29,013 nucleotides of DNA. It comes from Methanoculleus sp. (GTDB lineage Archaea > Halobacteriota > Methanomicrobia > Methanomicrobiales > Methanoculleaceae). The position numbers and the translations under genes were made by a program. The notes under the pieces were generated by a model, which worked only from the letters and a program-made list of their open reading frames with translations, had not been told where the DNA came from and did no database searches. This document shows, one piece after another, positions 22,875 through 29,013 of this stretch; position 1 is the stretch's first letter; each line of letters begins with the position of its first letter. The stretch is from positions 1 through 29,013 of the forward strand of contig JALNXI010000002.1 in the NCBI GenBank assembly GCA_023230425.1. Direction: 5' to 3'.

Positions 22875-24137
22875 ATGGTTCAGATCTATCGTTTCGCGGC
22901 GGTCCGTCCAGAGCGGCGGTACTCCGAAAAAATTCCTTCCGTGCCGTACGATGTGGTGACGGCAGAGGAGGCCCGGGAGTGCATCGAGAAGAATCCTCTG
23001 AGTTTCCTGCGGGTCAGCCGGCCCGATGCCGAGCTCCCCGACATTCCTCCGCACGACGACCGGGTCTACGAGCGGGCGCGGGAGGTCTTCGACAGCATGC
23101 TCGCGGACGGCCAGCTGCAACGGGATCCGGAACCCGGGATGTACGTCTATCGGGCCGTCCAGGACGGCGAAGAGTTCATTGGGCTGGTCTGTTGCGTGGC
23201 GACGGAGGACTACGAGAACCGGCAGATCCGGCGGCATGAGCTCACGCGGTACGACAAGGAAGAGGACCGGACCCGGCACATCGACTCGGTCGGGGCCAAC
23301 ACCGGCCTCGTCTTCCTGCTCTACCGCGACCCTGGAGAGATCTTCTCCTACACCCATTCCCTCATCGACGGAACGGAACCTGACGGGAGCACCACGACCG
23401 GCTCGGGAGTACTCCACCAGGTTTACCGGGTCACCGACGAGGCAGTCCTCTCCCGCCTTGAGGGTCTCTTTTCAGCCGTGCCGGAGACCTACATCGCAGA
23501 CGGCCACCACCGGGCCAAGTCGGCGGTGAACGTGGCAGAGCGGCGGCGAAGCGTTGGAAGGTTCACCGAGGAGGCAGGGAAGTTCATGGTGGTCCTCTTC
23601 GCCCATGACCGGGTCCGCATCCACGGATACAGCAGGCTTGTCTCGGATCTCGGCAACTTCACCCTCCCGGGGTTCATCGACGCGCTCTTAACAGCAGGCT
23701 GGAATATCAGGCCCTACGGGAAGGTCGACGTTGCAGGTTACCAGATTCCACCGCTCGCGACTGGAGAAGGCCCTGTCCACGTCATGCACTTCTACCTGGA
23801 GAAGACCTGGTACGAGGTCTCCCGGCCGGTCAGAGACCCCGCCGATCTTATTGGGTCGCTCGACGTCTCGGTGCTCCAGAAAGAGGTGCTCGAAGGAATG
23901 CTCGGCATCTCCGACCCACGGGGCGACCCCAGGCTCCACTACATGGGCGGGGCAAAACCGCTCTCCGGGCTCGAGCGCCTCGTGGACTCCGGCGAGTACG
24001 CCCTCGCAGTGGCCATGCAGCCGGTGAAGGTCGAGACGGTGCTCGCGATCGCAGATGCGGATGGCGTCATGCCCCCGAAATCCACCTGGTTCGAGCCGAA
24101 ACTCCTCTCGGGACTTGTTATCCACACCATCAACTGA
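22875..24137 (+). CDS. DUF1015 family protein
   Basis: 420 residues from ATG 22875, where family members begin (MVQIYRFAAVRPERRYSEKI); an upstream in-frame start at 22830 adds 15 residues from the promoter region. Conserved stretches include VPYDVVTAEEARECIEKNPL, IRRHELTRYDKEEDRTRHID and ETYIADGHHRAKSAVN, followed by HDRVRIHGYSRLVSDL and the C-terminal VMPPKSTWFEPKLLSGLVIH. DUF1015 is widespread in archaea and bacteria, and is often near serine or one-carbon genes; its reaction is not established to my knowledge. The invariant HHRAKS and PPKSTWFEPK motifs suggest an enzyme. A TATA-like CAAAATAGT lies about 28 bases upstream. hisG follows 48 bases downstream on the same strand. Confidence 0.9.
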   Translation: MVQIYRFAAVRPERRYSEKIPSVPYDVVTAEEARECIEKNPLSFLRVSRPDAELPDIPPHDDRVYERAREVFDSMLADGQLQRDPEPGMYVYRAVQDGEEFIGLVCCVATEDYENRQIRRHELTRYDKEEDRTRHIDSVGANTGLVFLLYRDPGEIFSYTHSLIDGTEPDGSTTTGSGVLHQVYRVTDEAVLSRLEGLFSAVPETYIADGHHRAKSAVNVAERRRSVGRFTEEAGKFMVVLFAHDRVRIHGYSRLVSDLGNFTLPGFIDALLTAGWNIRPYGKVDVAGYQIPPLATGEGPVHVMHFYLEKTWYEVSRPVRDPADLIGSLDVSVLQKEVLEGMLGISDPRGDPRLHYMGGAKPLSGLERLVDSGEYALAVAMQPVKVETVLAIADADGVMPPKSTWFEPKLLSGLVIHTIN

Positions 24138-24185
24138 AAAATCCATATCACCACCTTTAACTCTTTTTCTGCCGGATCACCCATT

Positions 24186-25058
24186 ATGATCACGATTGCT
24201 CTCCCGAAGGGGAGCCTCGAAGCGCAGACGCTCCAGCTCTTCAAGGAGGCCGACCTCGAGGTCAGGCGAACCGACCGCGACTACAACCCCCGCATCAACG
24301 ATTCAAGGATCGGGAAGGTGAAGATCCTCCGGCCGCAGGAGATCCCGCTCTACGTCCAGATGGGCTACTTCGATCTCGGGATATCGGGGCTTGACTGGGT
24401 GCAGGAGAGCGGTGCCGATGTCGCAGAGATCGCGAACCTCTCCTACAGCAAGACCGGCGACGGGAACGTGAAGATCGTGGTTGCGGTCCACCGTGACGAG
24501 CCTATCGAGAACGTCGCCGCCATCCGCCCGGAGAGCCGGGTGACGACCGAGTATCCCCGGATCACGGAGCAGTTTTTTAAGGAGATCGGGGTTCCTGTCA
24601 GGCTCTTTGCCTCCTATGGGGCTTCGGAGGCAAAAGTACCCGACCTGATGGACGTTGTCGTCGACCTCACCGAGACGGGGAGCACGCTCAAGAAGAACGG
24701 GTTAAAGATCATCGGACAGATCATGGAGTCGCACACCGCGCTCCTCGCAAACCACGAGTCCCTCCGGGATCCGGAGAAGCGCCGGGAGATCGAGGAGATC
24801 ACGACCCTCCTCCTCGGGGTGATCGAGGCGCGCCACCAGGTGCTCCTGACGATGAACGTGCCGTCGGCGGCGCTTGACCGCGTCATCGAGGCCCTCCCCG
24901 CGATGAAGAAGCCCACCGTCAGCAGGCTGCACGGCATCGATTACTTCAGTATCCAGACGGTTGTGCAGAAGGGGCTTGTCAACGGTCTCATCCCGCACCT
25001 GAAGGCGGCAGGCGCCGAGGATATCCTTGAGATCCCGATAGCAAAAATAGTGCGGTGA
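24186..25058 (+). CDS. hisG: ATP phosphoribosyltransferase, long form
   Basis: 290 residues, the HisG long form that does not need HisZ. It joins ATP and PRPP, the first step of histidine synthesis. The catalytic domain starts MITIALPKGSLEAQTLQLF and has GISGLDWVQESGADV and the PRPP loop VVDLTETGSTLKKNGL (about 159-175). A C-terminal regulatory domain of about 75 residues (LLTMNVPSAALDRVIEALPA, then KPTVSRLHGIDYFSIQTVV) is the histidine-binding feedback part. TTTAAC about 27 bases before the ATG suggests a leaderless start. It converges on the fmdE homologue with 12 bases between stops. Confidence 0.95.
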   Translation: MITIALPKGSLEAQTLQLFKEADLEVRRTDRDYNPRINDSRIGKVKILRPQEIPLYVQMGYFDLGISGLDWVQESGADVAEIANLSYSKTGDGNVKIVVAVHRDEPIENVAAIRPESRVTTEYPRITEQFFKEIGVPVRLFASYGASEAKVPDLMDVVVDLTETGSTLKKNGLKIIGQIMESHTALLANHESLRDPEKRREIEEITTLLLGVIEARHQVLLTMNVPSAALDRVIEALPAMKKPTVSRLHGIDYFSIQTVVQKGLVNGLIPHLKAAGAEDILEIPIAKIVR

Positions 25059-25070
25059 GGGGGACCAGCC

Positions 25071-25712
25071 TTACCAGCGCCGGGAGTACCCCCTCGAGCA
25101 GGCACGGCAGACAAGCTTGCCTTCCTCGACCCGGACCCGGGACTCGGCGGTCAGCTCACCGCATTTTGCGCACGGCACCGACCGGAATATCCGGGCCCGC
25201 TCCGGTATCTCGACGTCGACCTCCCGGATGGTGAAGAGGGTCTCGGCGGGGAGGTCGAGGATCGCCTCGACGAGCCGGTCTGTCCGCCTCCGGTACTCGG
25301 CCCACTCCTCGTCGGGGACCCGGCCCTGCATGACCCGCGCCCGGAGCGAGGCAAGACCGGGGTCGAGCGAATCGGTGTCAAACGACGGATTTCCGATGAT
25401 CCGGACAGCGTCGCCAGTCAGGCGATTGATGAACGTGAAGGCGTGCTTGCCGTAGTTCTTAAAGAAGAGGTTTCCCTTCCCGACGGTGCATCCTGTCAGG
25501 ACCTGAATGGCATCGACGCCGCAGGCGTCGGTCTCGGCGATGGTGACGAGTTCCTCGTCCTCGGCCCGGCCGGTGTGGAGCCGCTCGAGGGCGGTCTCGG
25601 CCGCCCGGTATCCCAGCGCAAGGCCGGGACAGACGTGGCCGTGGAACTTTGCCACTTCAGCGAACCGGCCGTGTGCTTCTCCCGGCGTGCCGGGGGGTGT
25701 GGTAGTACACAT
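25071..25712 (-). CDS. fmdE: FmdE family protein with C-terminal zinc ribbon
   Basis: 213 residues from ATG 25712, preceded by AAGGTAAGC, a good ribosome binding site. The FmdE domain (about 10-165) has the conserved KFHGHVCPGLALGYR, AETDACGVDAIQVLTGCTVG and KGNLFFKNYGKHAF. The C-terminus carries a ribbon with CAKCGELTAESR and CRAC near residues 180-204. FmdE was named from the operon of molybdenum formylmethanofuran dehydrogenase, the first enzyme of CO2-based methanogenesis; its role is thought to be accessory, and here it stands alone. A TATA-like CCTATATC lies about 40-48 bases upstream of the ATG, giving a short leader. Confidence 0.9.
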   Translation of the reverse strand: MCTTTPPGTPGEAHGRFAEVAKFHGHVCPGLALGYRAAETALERLHTGRAEDEELVTIAETDACGVDAIQVLTGCTVGKGNLFFKNYGKHAFTFINRLTGDAVRIIGNPSFDTDSLDPGLASLRARVMQGRVPDEEWAEYRRRTDRLVEAILDLPAETLFTIREVDVEIPERARIFRSVPCAKCGELTAESRVRVEEGKLVCRACSRGYSRRW

Positions 25713-25960
25713 GTGCTTACCTTGTATGAGATGTTGTTACCAACGGAGGGATATAGGTTCTGATACTGTGCCGGGGCTCGCGGGCCGGGGCTCCTGGTAT
25801 ATATGGACCGGGTTGCTCCGGGCTGCGGATCCGGGCACTGGGCGAAATATTTTTGCCGCCGGGTACCTGCACGTTTCCAGTATCCGGCACGGACGGCAAA
25901 TTTTTGAATCTGCCGGAGAGATGGTTATTTATATTCCCTCATGTATAATGACTGCCTTAC
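25713..25960. promoter_or_regulatory. Divergent regulatory gap between fmdE and the lipoprotein-pilin operon
   Basis: The 248-base gap holds a minus-strand TATA for fmdE (about 25750-25760) and a plus-strand TATTTATATTCC (about 25926-25937) about 30 bases before the lipoprotein ATG. A third, unassigned plus-strand TATA-like GGTATATATGG sits at 25796-25806. Between them are short hairpins, GGCGAAA-TAT-TTTTGCC (about 25841-25857) and CGGCA/TGCCG (about 25893-25915). No gene is visible. Confidence 0.45.
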
Positions 25961-26524
25961 ATGAGAACCTCCGGAAGCGTCCCGGCCCTGGTTGCCGCAG
26001 TCTGTATCCTCTGCACCGCGTGCGGCTGTCTCGGCGCATCCCCGGCGCCGACCGGCGGCGGCATCACCCCCATCGACCTGCCGGAACCACCGGGAGTCTC
26101 GACCCTCGCCGGGGCTCTCGCGGAGTTGGACCTGCTTGAAGCTGAAGGAGGCCTGAACGTCACCGGCACATCGGTGCACCAGGTGCTCGGGACCGGCGTC
26201 GATCTCGACGGCCGGGCCGCCTCCTGGGCCCTCGGCCTCCGGGACGGTGAGGAGGTCCGGTGGCTGACCTTCGGTCTTGCGGGCTGGAGGGAGATCTCGC
26301 TTCCGGCCCCCCTGCCCGCGGAGGAGGTGAACATCACCGCCATCCTCCCGCCGGAGGATCTCTTTGCGATGCAGGAGGAGGCCCTCCGGCCGGTGATGGA
26401 GCGGCTCGGTGCCGATACAGTCGATATCGCGCTCGCGGAGGGGGTCTACAGTGTCACCATCCGTTCGGATGCCGGGATGGAGACCCTCGCGTTCCGGGCG
26501 GATACCGGGGAGGTGGTCGTATAA
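25961..26524 (+). CDS. Small lipoprotein heading the pilin-like operon
   Basis: 187 residues with a signal peptide (VPALVAAVCILCTACGC) ending in a lipobox, so it is expected to be lipid-anchored outside the cell. The mature part has an acidic, strand-rich domain (LDLLEAEGGLNVTGTSVHQV, EVRWLTFGLAGWREISLPAP, EGVYSVTIRSDAGMETLAFR). No family is recognised. Its stop directly precedes a run of overlapping genes for single-pass pilin-like proteins, so it probably belongs to the same surface machinery. It is read from a leaderless-type promoter. Confidence 0.75.
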   Translation: MRTSGSVPALVAAVCILCTACGCLGASPAPTGGGITPIDLPEPPGVSTLAGALAELDLLEAEGGLNVTGTSVHQVLGTGVDLDGRAASWALGLRDGEEVRWLTFGLAGWREISLPAPLPAEEVNITAILPPEDLFAMQEEALRPVMERLGADTVDIALAEGVYSVTIRSDAGMETLAFRADTGEVVV

Positions 26525-26544
26525 GGCCGGCGGCCGATGACGGG

Positions 26545-27609
26545 GTGCTGTCGCTTGACTTCCTCGCGGGGTTCACGATCTTCATGCTCGCCCTGATCAT
26601 GGTGGTGAGCATGGTGCCGGGGCTCCTCGCGGGGCTGCAGAGCAGCGGCATCGATTATGACGCAGTCGCCTACCGGACGGGGGTGATCCTGGTGGAGGAC
26701 CCGGGGTGGCCGGCCTATCCCCAGTTTGAGCAGCCATGGGAACTGGTGGATAAAGACAAGATTCAGCGGATGGGGCTTGCGGTCTCGAAGGATACCCCGA
26801 ATGTTCTTCTCTCGACGAAGGTTGAGAGGTTTTTCCAGAATTCGACGAAAGAGAATCCTTTTTTCACCCCTGAAGACTACCGCAAATTCGTGATCTTTGG
26901 TGACATTCCTTACTCCTACAACTTTTCGCTCAATATTTCGCATCCTGACGGCACTTACGGGCTCAAGCAGGCCGGCGACCCCCTCCCCCCCGGCTACGGC
27001 TACATCCGCCGGGTGGTGAAGATCAAGGAGCCGGGGGTGGCGGTGATTGTGGGAAATACTACGTCCCCGTCCGAGTCCCCGTACTGGACATCCTCCCCGA
27101 CGATGCCGACCCAGAACTTCACCGTCCGGCTCAACTTCAGCCAGTTGCTGAACCAGTCCATCAACACGGCCTACCGGATTGACCCAAGGACCGAGCCGGT
27201 GAACGTGACGATCACGAATTTTGAGGCTTACCTTAACGATACCAGTGGTGCCACGCTCAAGAGCGTGACGTTCCGGAAGTGGGATCCGACGCGACCGGGC
27301 ATCGGGCCTGCCCCCATCCCATTCTCATACGGTAAAGACGATACAGATTACTATACCCTGTGTATCGACGGCAAGCCGGAATTCTACTCACCGGAACCGA
27401 ACGCCCAGGTTTCATCCAATATATCTCTGGTGCTGAAACCAGCCGCCACCTCGCTCTTCCCCCTGGATCAGAACAGCATCCTAGATATCAAGTTTAACTT
27501 CGATCATGACCCCCCAGAGACCAACATCACCGGCACCCACCTGTATGATTACGTGAACGTCACCCGCACCGACCTCAAGACCGCCGTCTTGGAGGTCGCC
27601 ATATGGTGA
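26545..27609 (+). CDS. Single-pass pilin-like exported protein, large
   Basis: About 354 residues; the frame is open far upstream but overlaps the lipoprotein gene out of frame. The first plausible start after that gene's stop is GTG 26545, directly before LSLDFLAGFTIFMLALIMVV. That N-terminal hydrophobic segment after a short charged stretch is the class III/pseudopilin pattern. The large exported domain carries many N-glycosylation sites (NSTKE, NFSLN, NTTSP, NFTVR, NQSIN, NVTIT, NDTSG). The start could be a few codons upstream, since no ATG is available. It looks like the adaptor proteins seen in archaeal pilus or secretion loci; no enzyme motif. It overlaps the next gene by seven bases. 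Confidence 0.7.
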   Translation: MLSLDFLAGFTIFMLALIMVVSMVPGLLAGLQSSGIDYDAVAYRTGVILVEDPGWPAYPQFEQPWELVDKDKIQRMGLAVSKDTPNVLLSTKVERFFQNSTKENPFFTPEDYRKFVIFGDIPYSYNFSLNISHPDGTYGLKQAGDPLPPGYGYIRRVVKIKEPGVAVIVGNTTSPSESPYWTSSPTMPTQNFTVRLNFSQLLNQSINTAYRIDPRTEPVNVTITNFEAYLNDTSGATLKSVTFRKWDPTRPGIGPAPIPFSYGKDDTDYYTLCIDGKPEFYSPEPNAQVSSNISLVLKPAATSLFPLDQNSILDIKFNFDHDPPETNITGTHLYDYVNVTRTDLKTAVLEVAIW

Positions 27610-28124
27610 ACAATGCGGGGCAGCTCTACACAATGGAGGGTGTCGCGGCGGGGCTCATCATGCTTCTCACCGCGTACATCGTCGTCAGCACGACGAGCAT
27701 CTACACAACCGGGGATACGCACATCCCGGATATGCAACTCGAGCAGCTCGGGAGCGATGTGCTCGCGATGATGGATACGCCGGATATCGACGGAGGTACG
27801 AGCGAGCTGGTCGGGTTTGTCAAGAAGGGAACCGGGATCGGGGGCGGTAATGATCTCCAGGACGAGTTCCTCGCCAACTGTAAGATGCGATCCGGAGACC
27901 CGGATGATAACCTCCGGGCCCAGGTCTACCTCTCCTACAGAACCCTGGGCGGCAGCGTAAACACGACCTTGCTCTCCTCACCGGATCCCTGGTTCACCGG
28001 GCGCGAGAACACGGTTCGGGTTACGCGATGGGTGCAATTATCACAACAACCTGGGGACATGCCCGGCGATATGAGGACTGACCCCCAGGCCGTCCTCGTG
28101 GAGGTGCTACTATGGCGTGCATGA
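27603..28124 (+). CDS. Pilin-like membrane protein (DUF7288-like)
   Basis: 173 residues, overlapping the previous stop (ATGGTGA). The N-terminus MVNNAGQLYTMEGVAAGLIM followed by LLTAYIVVSTTSIYTT is a short polar stretch plus one hydrophobic helix. It resembles the archaeal DUF7288 pattern (QAYTLEGV then a helix), found in pilin clusters. The rest is an exported domain (QLEQLGSDVLAMMDTPDIDG, QVYLSYRTLGGSVNTTLLSS). Function is probably structural, at the cell surface. It overlaps the next gene by 13 bases. Confidence 0.75.
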   Translation: MVNNAGQLYTMEGVAAGLIMLLTAYIVVSTTSIYTTGDTHIPDMQLEQLGSDVLAMMDTPDIDGGTSELVGFVKKGTGIGGGNDLQDEFLANCKMRSGDPDDNLRAQVYLSYRTLGGSVNTTLLSSPDPWFTGRENTVRVTRWVQLSQQPGDMPGDMRTDPQAVLVEVLLWRA

Positions 28125-28471
28125 ACGAAGACGGCCAGTGGATCGTGCTCATGGGCCTCCTCGTCGCCGTGGCGCTCTTCTTCCTCGCGCTGATCATCAA
28201 CCAGTCGGCGCTCGTCGGGCAGACGACCGCGGAAGGGGTGCTCGAGTTCCCGAAGAACGATATCCGGGACCTGCGATCGGCGGTGTTTGACTACATCGAC
28301 GCCTCCTGCGACTCCGGGGTAAAAGAGGATATTGTTGCGATATCGCTCGAGCGGAAGAACGCCGTGGTCAGTTTCACCGCAGACGTAACGCCATGGGACA
28401 ATAACCTGTACATGGTGGATCTCCACTACAACAACGGGGTGACGGTGTACAATGAGACCGTGTATTACTGA
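28112..28471 (+). CDS. Small single-pass exported protein of the pilin-like operon
   Basis: 119 residues. After MACMNEDGQW comes one hydrophobic helix (IVLMGLLVAVALFFLALIIN), then an exported part with FPKNDIRDLRSAVFDYIDAS and VAISLERKNAVVSFTADVTP. An N-terminal polar stretch with E-D-G-Q before the helix fits a type IV-pilin-like signal. No named family is certain. It overlaps the preceding gene by 13 bases and stops four bases before the next start, so translation is probably coupled. Confidence 0.7.
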   Translation: MACMNEDGQWIVLMGLLVAVALFFLALIINQSALVGQTTAEGVLEFPKNDIRDLRSAVFDYIDASCDSGVKEDIVAISLERKNAVVSFTADVTPWDNNLYMVDLHYNNGVTVYNETVYY

Positions 28472-28475
28472 ACCG

Positions 28476-28907
28476 ATGAACGAGGAAGGCGTCACCCGGC
28501 TTATGGAGTATATCATCATCACCGGCGTGCTCCTCCTGCTGATGATCGTCATGATGTTCTCCGTCAACGCCTCGATCATGGAGGGGCCGGCGAACAAGCT
28601 CCGCTACCATGCCTTCGTGGATATCGGCAACGGCATCAGCACCCGGATCGTTGACCTCTACGTGATCGCGCCCGGCAACGGGACCATCGAGACGAAGTTC
28701 GACATCCCCGACGATGTCGCCGGGAAGGGCTACTTCGTGGACGTATGGATGGAGGGCGAGAACCGGGCGAGCCAGGCGATCCAGGTGCAGGGCGGCAGCA
28801 TCAAAAGCACGATCGCCATCGCCGGCATCGGGGCGACAAGGGGTGTCGTTGGCAACACCACAGGCGCGGGATGGAACATGATCCAGTATGACTCAAAGGG
28901 AGTTTAG
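28476..28907 (+). CDS. Pilin-like membrane protein
   Basis: 143 residues from ATG 28476 (a start at 28452 would overlap the previous gene and add eight residues). It begins MNEEGVTRLMEYIIITGVLL, with a hydrophobic helix (IIITGVLLLLMIVMMFSV) after a polar leader. A surface domain follows, with GNGISTRIVDLYVIAPGNGT and VWMEGENRASQAIQVQGGS. This matches the general architecture of archaeal pilin-associated proteins (DUF7266-like). The next gene begins 15 bases downstream. Confidence 0.72.
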   Translation: MNEEGVTRLMEYIIITGVLLLLMIVMMFSVNASIMEGPANKLRYHAFVDIGNGISTRIVDLYVIAPGNGTIETKFDIPDDVAGKGYFVDVWMEGENRASQAIQVQGGSIKSTIAIAGIGATRGVVGNTTGAGWNMIQYDSKGV

Positions 28908-28922
28908 GGGAGGCGAAGAACC

Positions 28923-29013
28923 GTGAAGATGAATGAAAAGGCAGTCTCGGAGGCGATCGGGTTCATCCTGATCCTCGGGATTGTCATCAGCGGCATCGGC
29001 CTCGTTACGCTCT
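28923..29013 (+). CDS. Pilin / archaellin-like protein, N-terminus only (DUF7289-like)
   Basis: GTG 28923, eight bases after a GGGGAGG site, gives VKMNEKAVSEAIGFILILGI then VISGIGLVTL before the window ends; ATG 28929 is an alternative. The KAVSEAIGF then hydrophobic helix is the hallmark of archaeal class III signal peptides cut by the prepilin peptidase, as in DUF7289 and related pilins. It is the fifth gene of the surface operon. The gene is truncated by the window edge. Confidence 0.75.
   Translation, partial: MKMNEKAVSEAIGFILILGIVISGIGLVTL

Noticed and set aside
26260..26544. Upstream part of the large pilin-like frame
   Set aside because: It overlaps the lipoprotein gene out of frame, and its composition is that of a shadow; the protein pattern begins only after 26545.

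Overview
The window looks like chromosomal DNA of a methanogenic archaeon of the order Methanomicrobiales, most likely close to Methanoculleus. The evidence is high GC, archaeal TATA-box promoters with many leaderless starts, an FmdE-type protein, a CTP-dependent (archaeal) riboflavin kinase, the archaeal HMG-CoA synthase/thiolase/DUF35 set, class I HMG-CoA reductase and a pilin-like secretion locus. The placement rests on protein resemblance recalled from memory and was not computed.

Bases 1 to about 8150 are a decaying, partly AT-rich accessory island read almost entirely on the minus strand. It holds a partial AlbA_2 (Schlafen-type) protein and a striking in-frame chimera of an OLD-family ATPase N-terminus with the C-terminal part of a UvrD-like helicase, probably a collapsed Gabija-like pair. 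It also holds an hsdS gene broken by about four frameshifts, an AlbA_2/GHKL-ATPase regulator (COG2865 type) split by a one-base shift, a small Ig-like protein gene with an in-frame TAG, and a DUF1016 (YhcG-type) nuclease remnant. A non-coding stretch follows with ten GTGCAAA/GTGTAAA heptamers, then a DUF3887-like lipoprotein and a 51-codon remnant resembling the start of a serine dehydrogenase proteinase.

Bases 8350 to 12760 carry ordinary single genes: an NADP-dependent secondary alcohol dehydrogenase, a class V aminotransferase/cysteine desulfurase with a small unknown protein and a methyltransferase, and a membrane-anchored protein of unknown function. Bases 12780 to 14300 are an IS200/IS605-type (tnpB-only) element. 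Its tnpB is interrupted by an in-frame TGA and is preceded by two copies of a structured hairpin unit. Next comes a resolvase-fold protein that lacks the catalytic serine.

Bases 15247 to 25712 are core metabolism. ribK and ribB (riboflavin) are divergent from an XRE-family regulator that overlaps and leads the HMG-CoA synthase, acetoacetyl-CoA thiolase and DUF35 genes (mevalonate pathway entry). A Trm5-like tRNA methyltransferase is divergent from hmgA across a perfect palindrome. After these come rimI, a DUF1015 protein, hisG (long form) and an fmdE homologue.

Bases 25930 to the end are a plus-strand operon that starts with a small lipoprotein and continues with overlapping genes for single-pass, pilin- or pseudopilin-like proteins, the last cut by the window edge.
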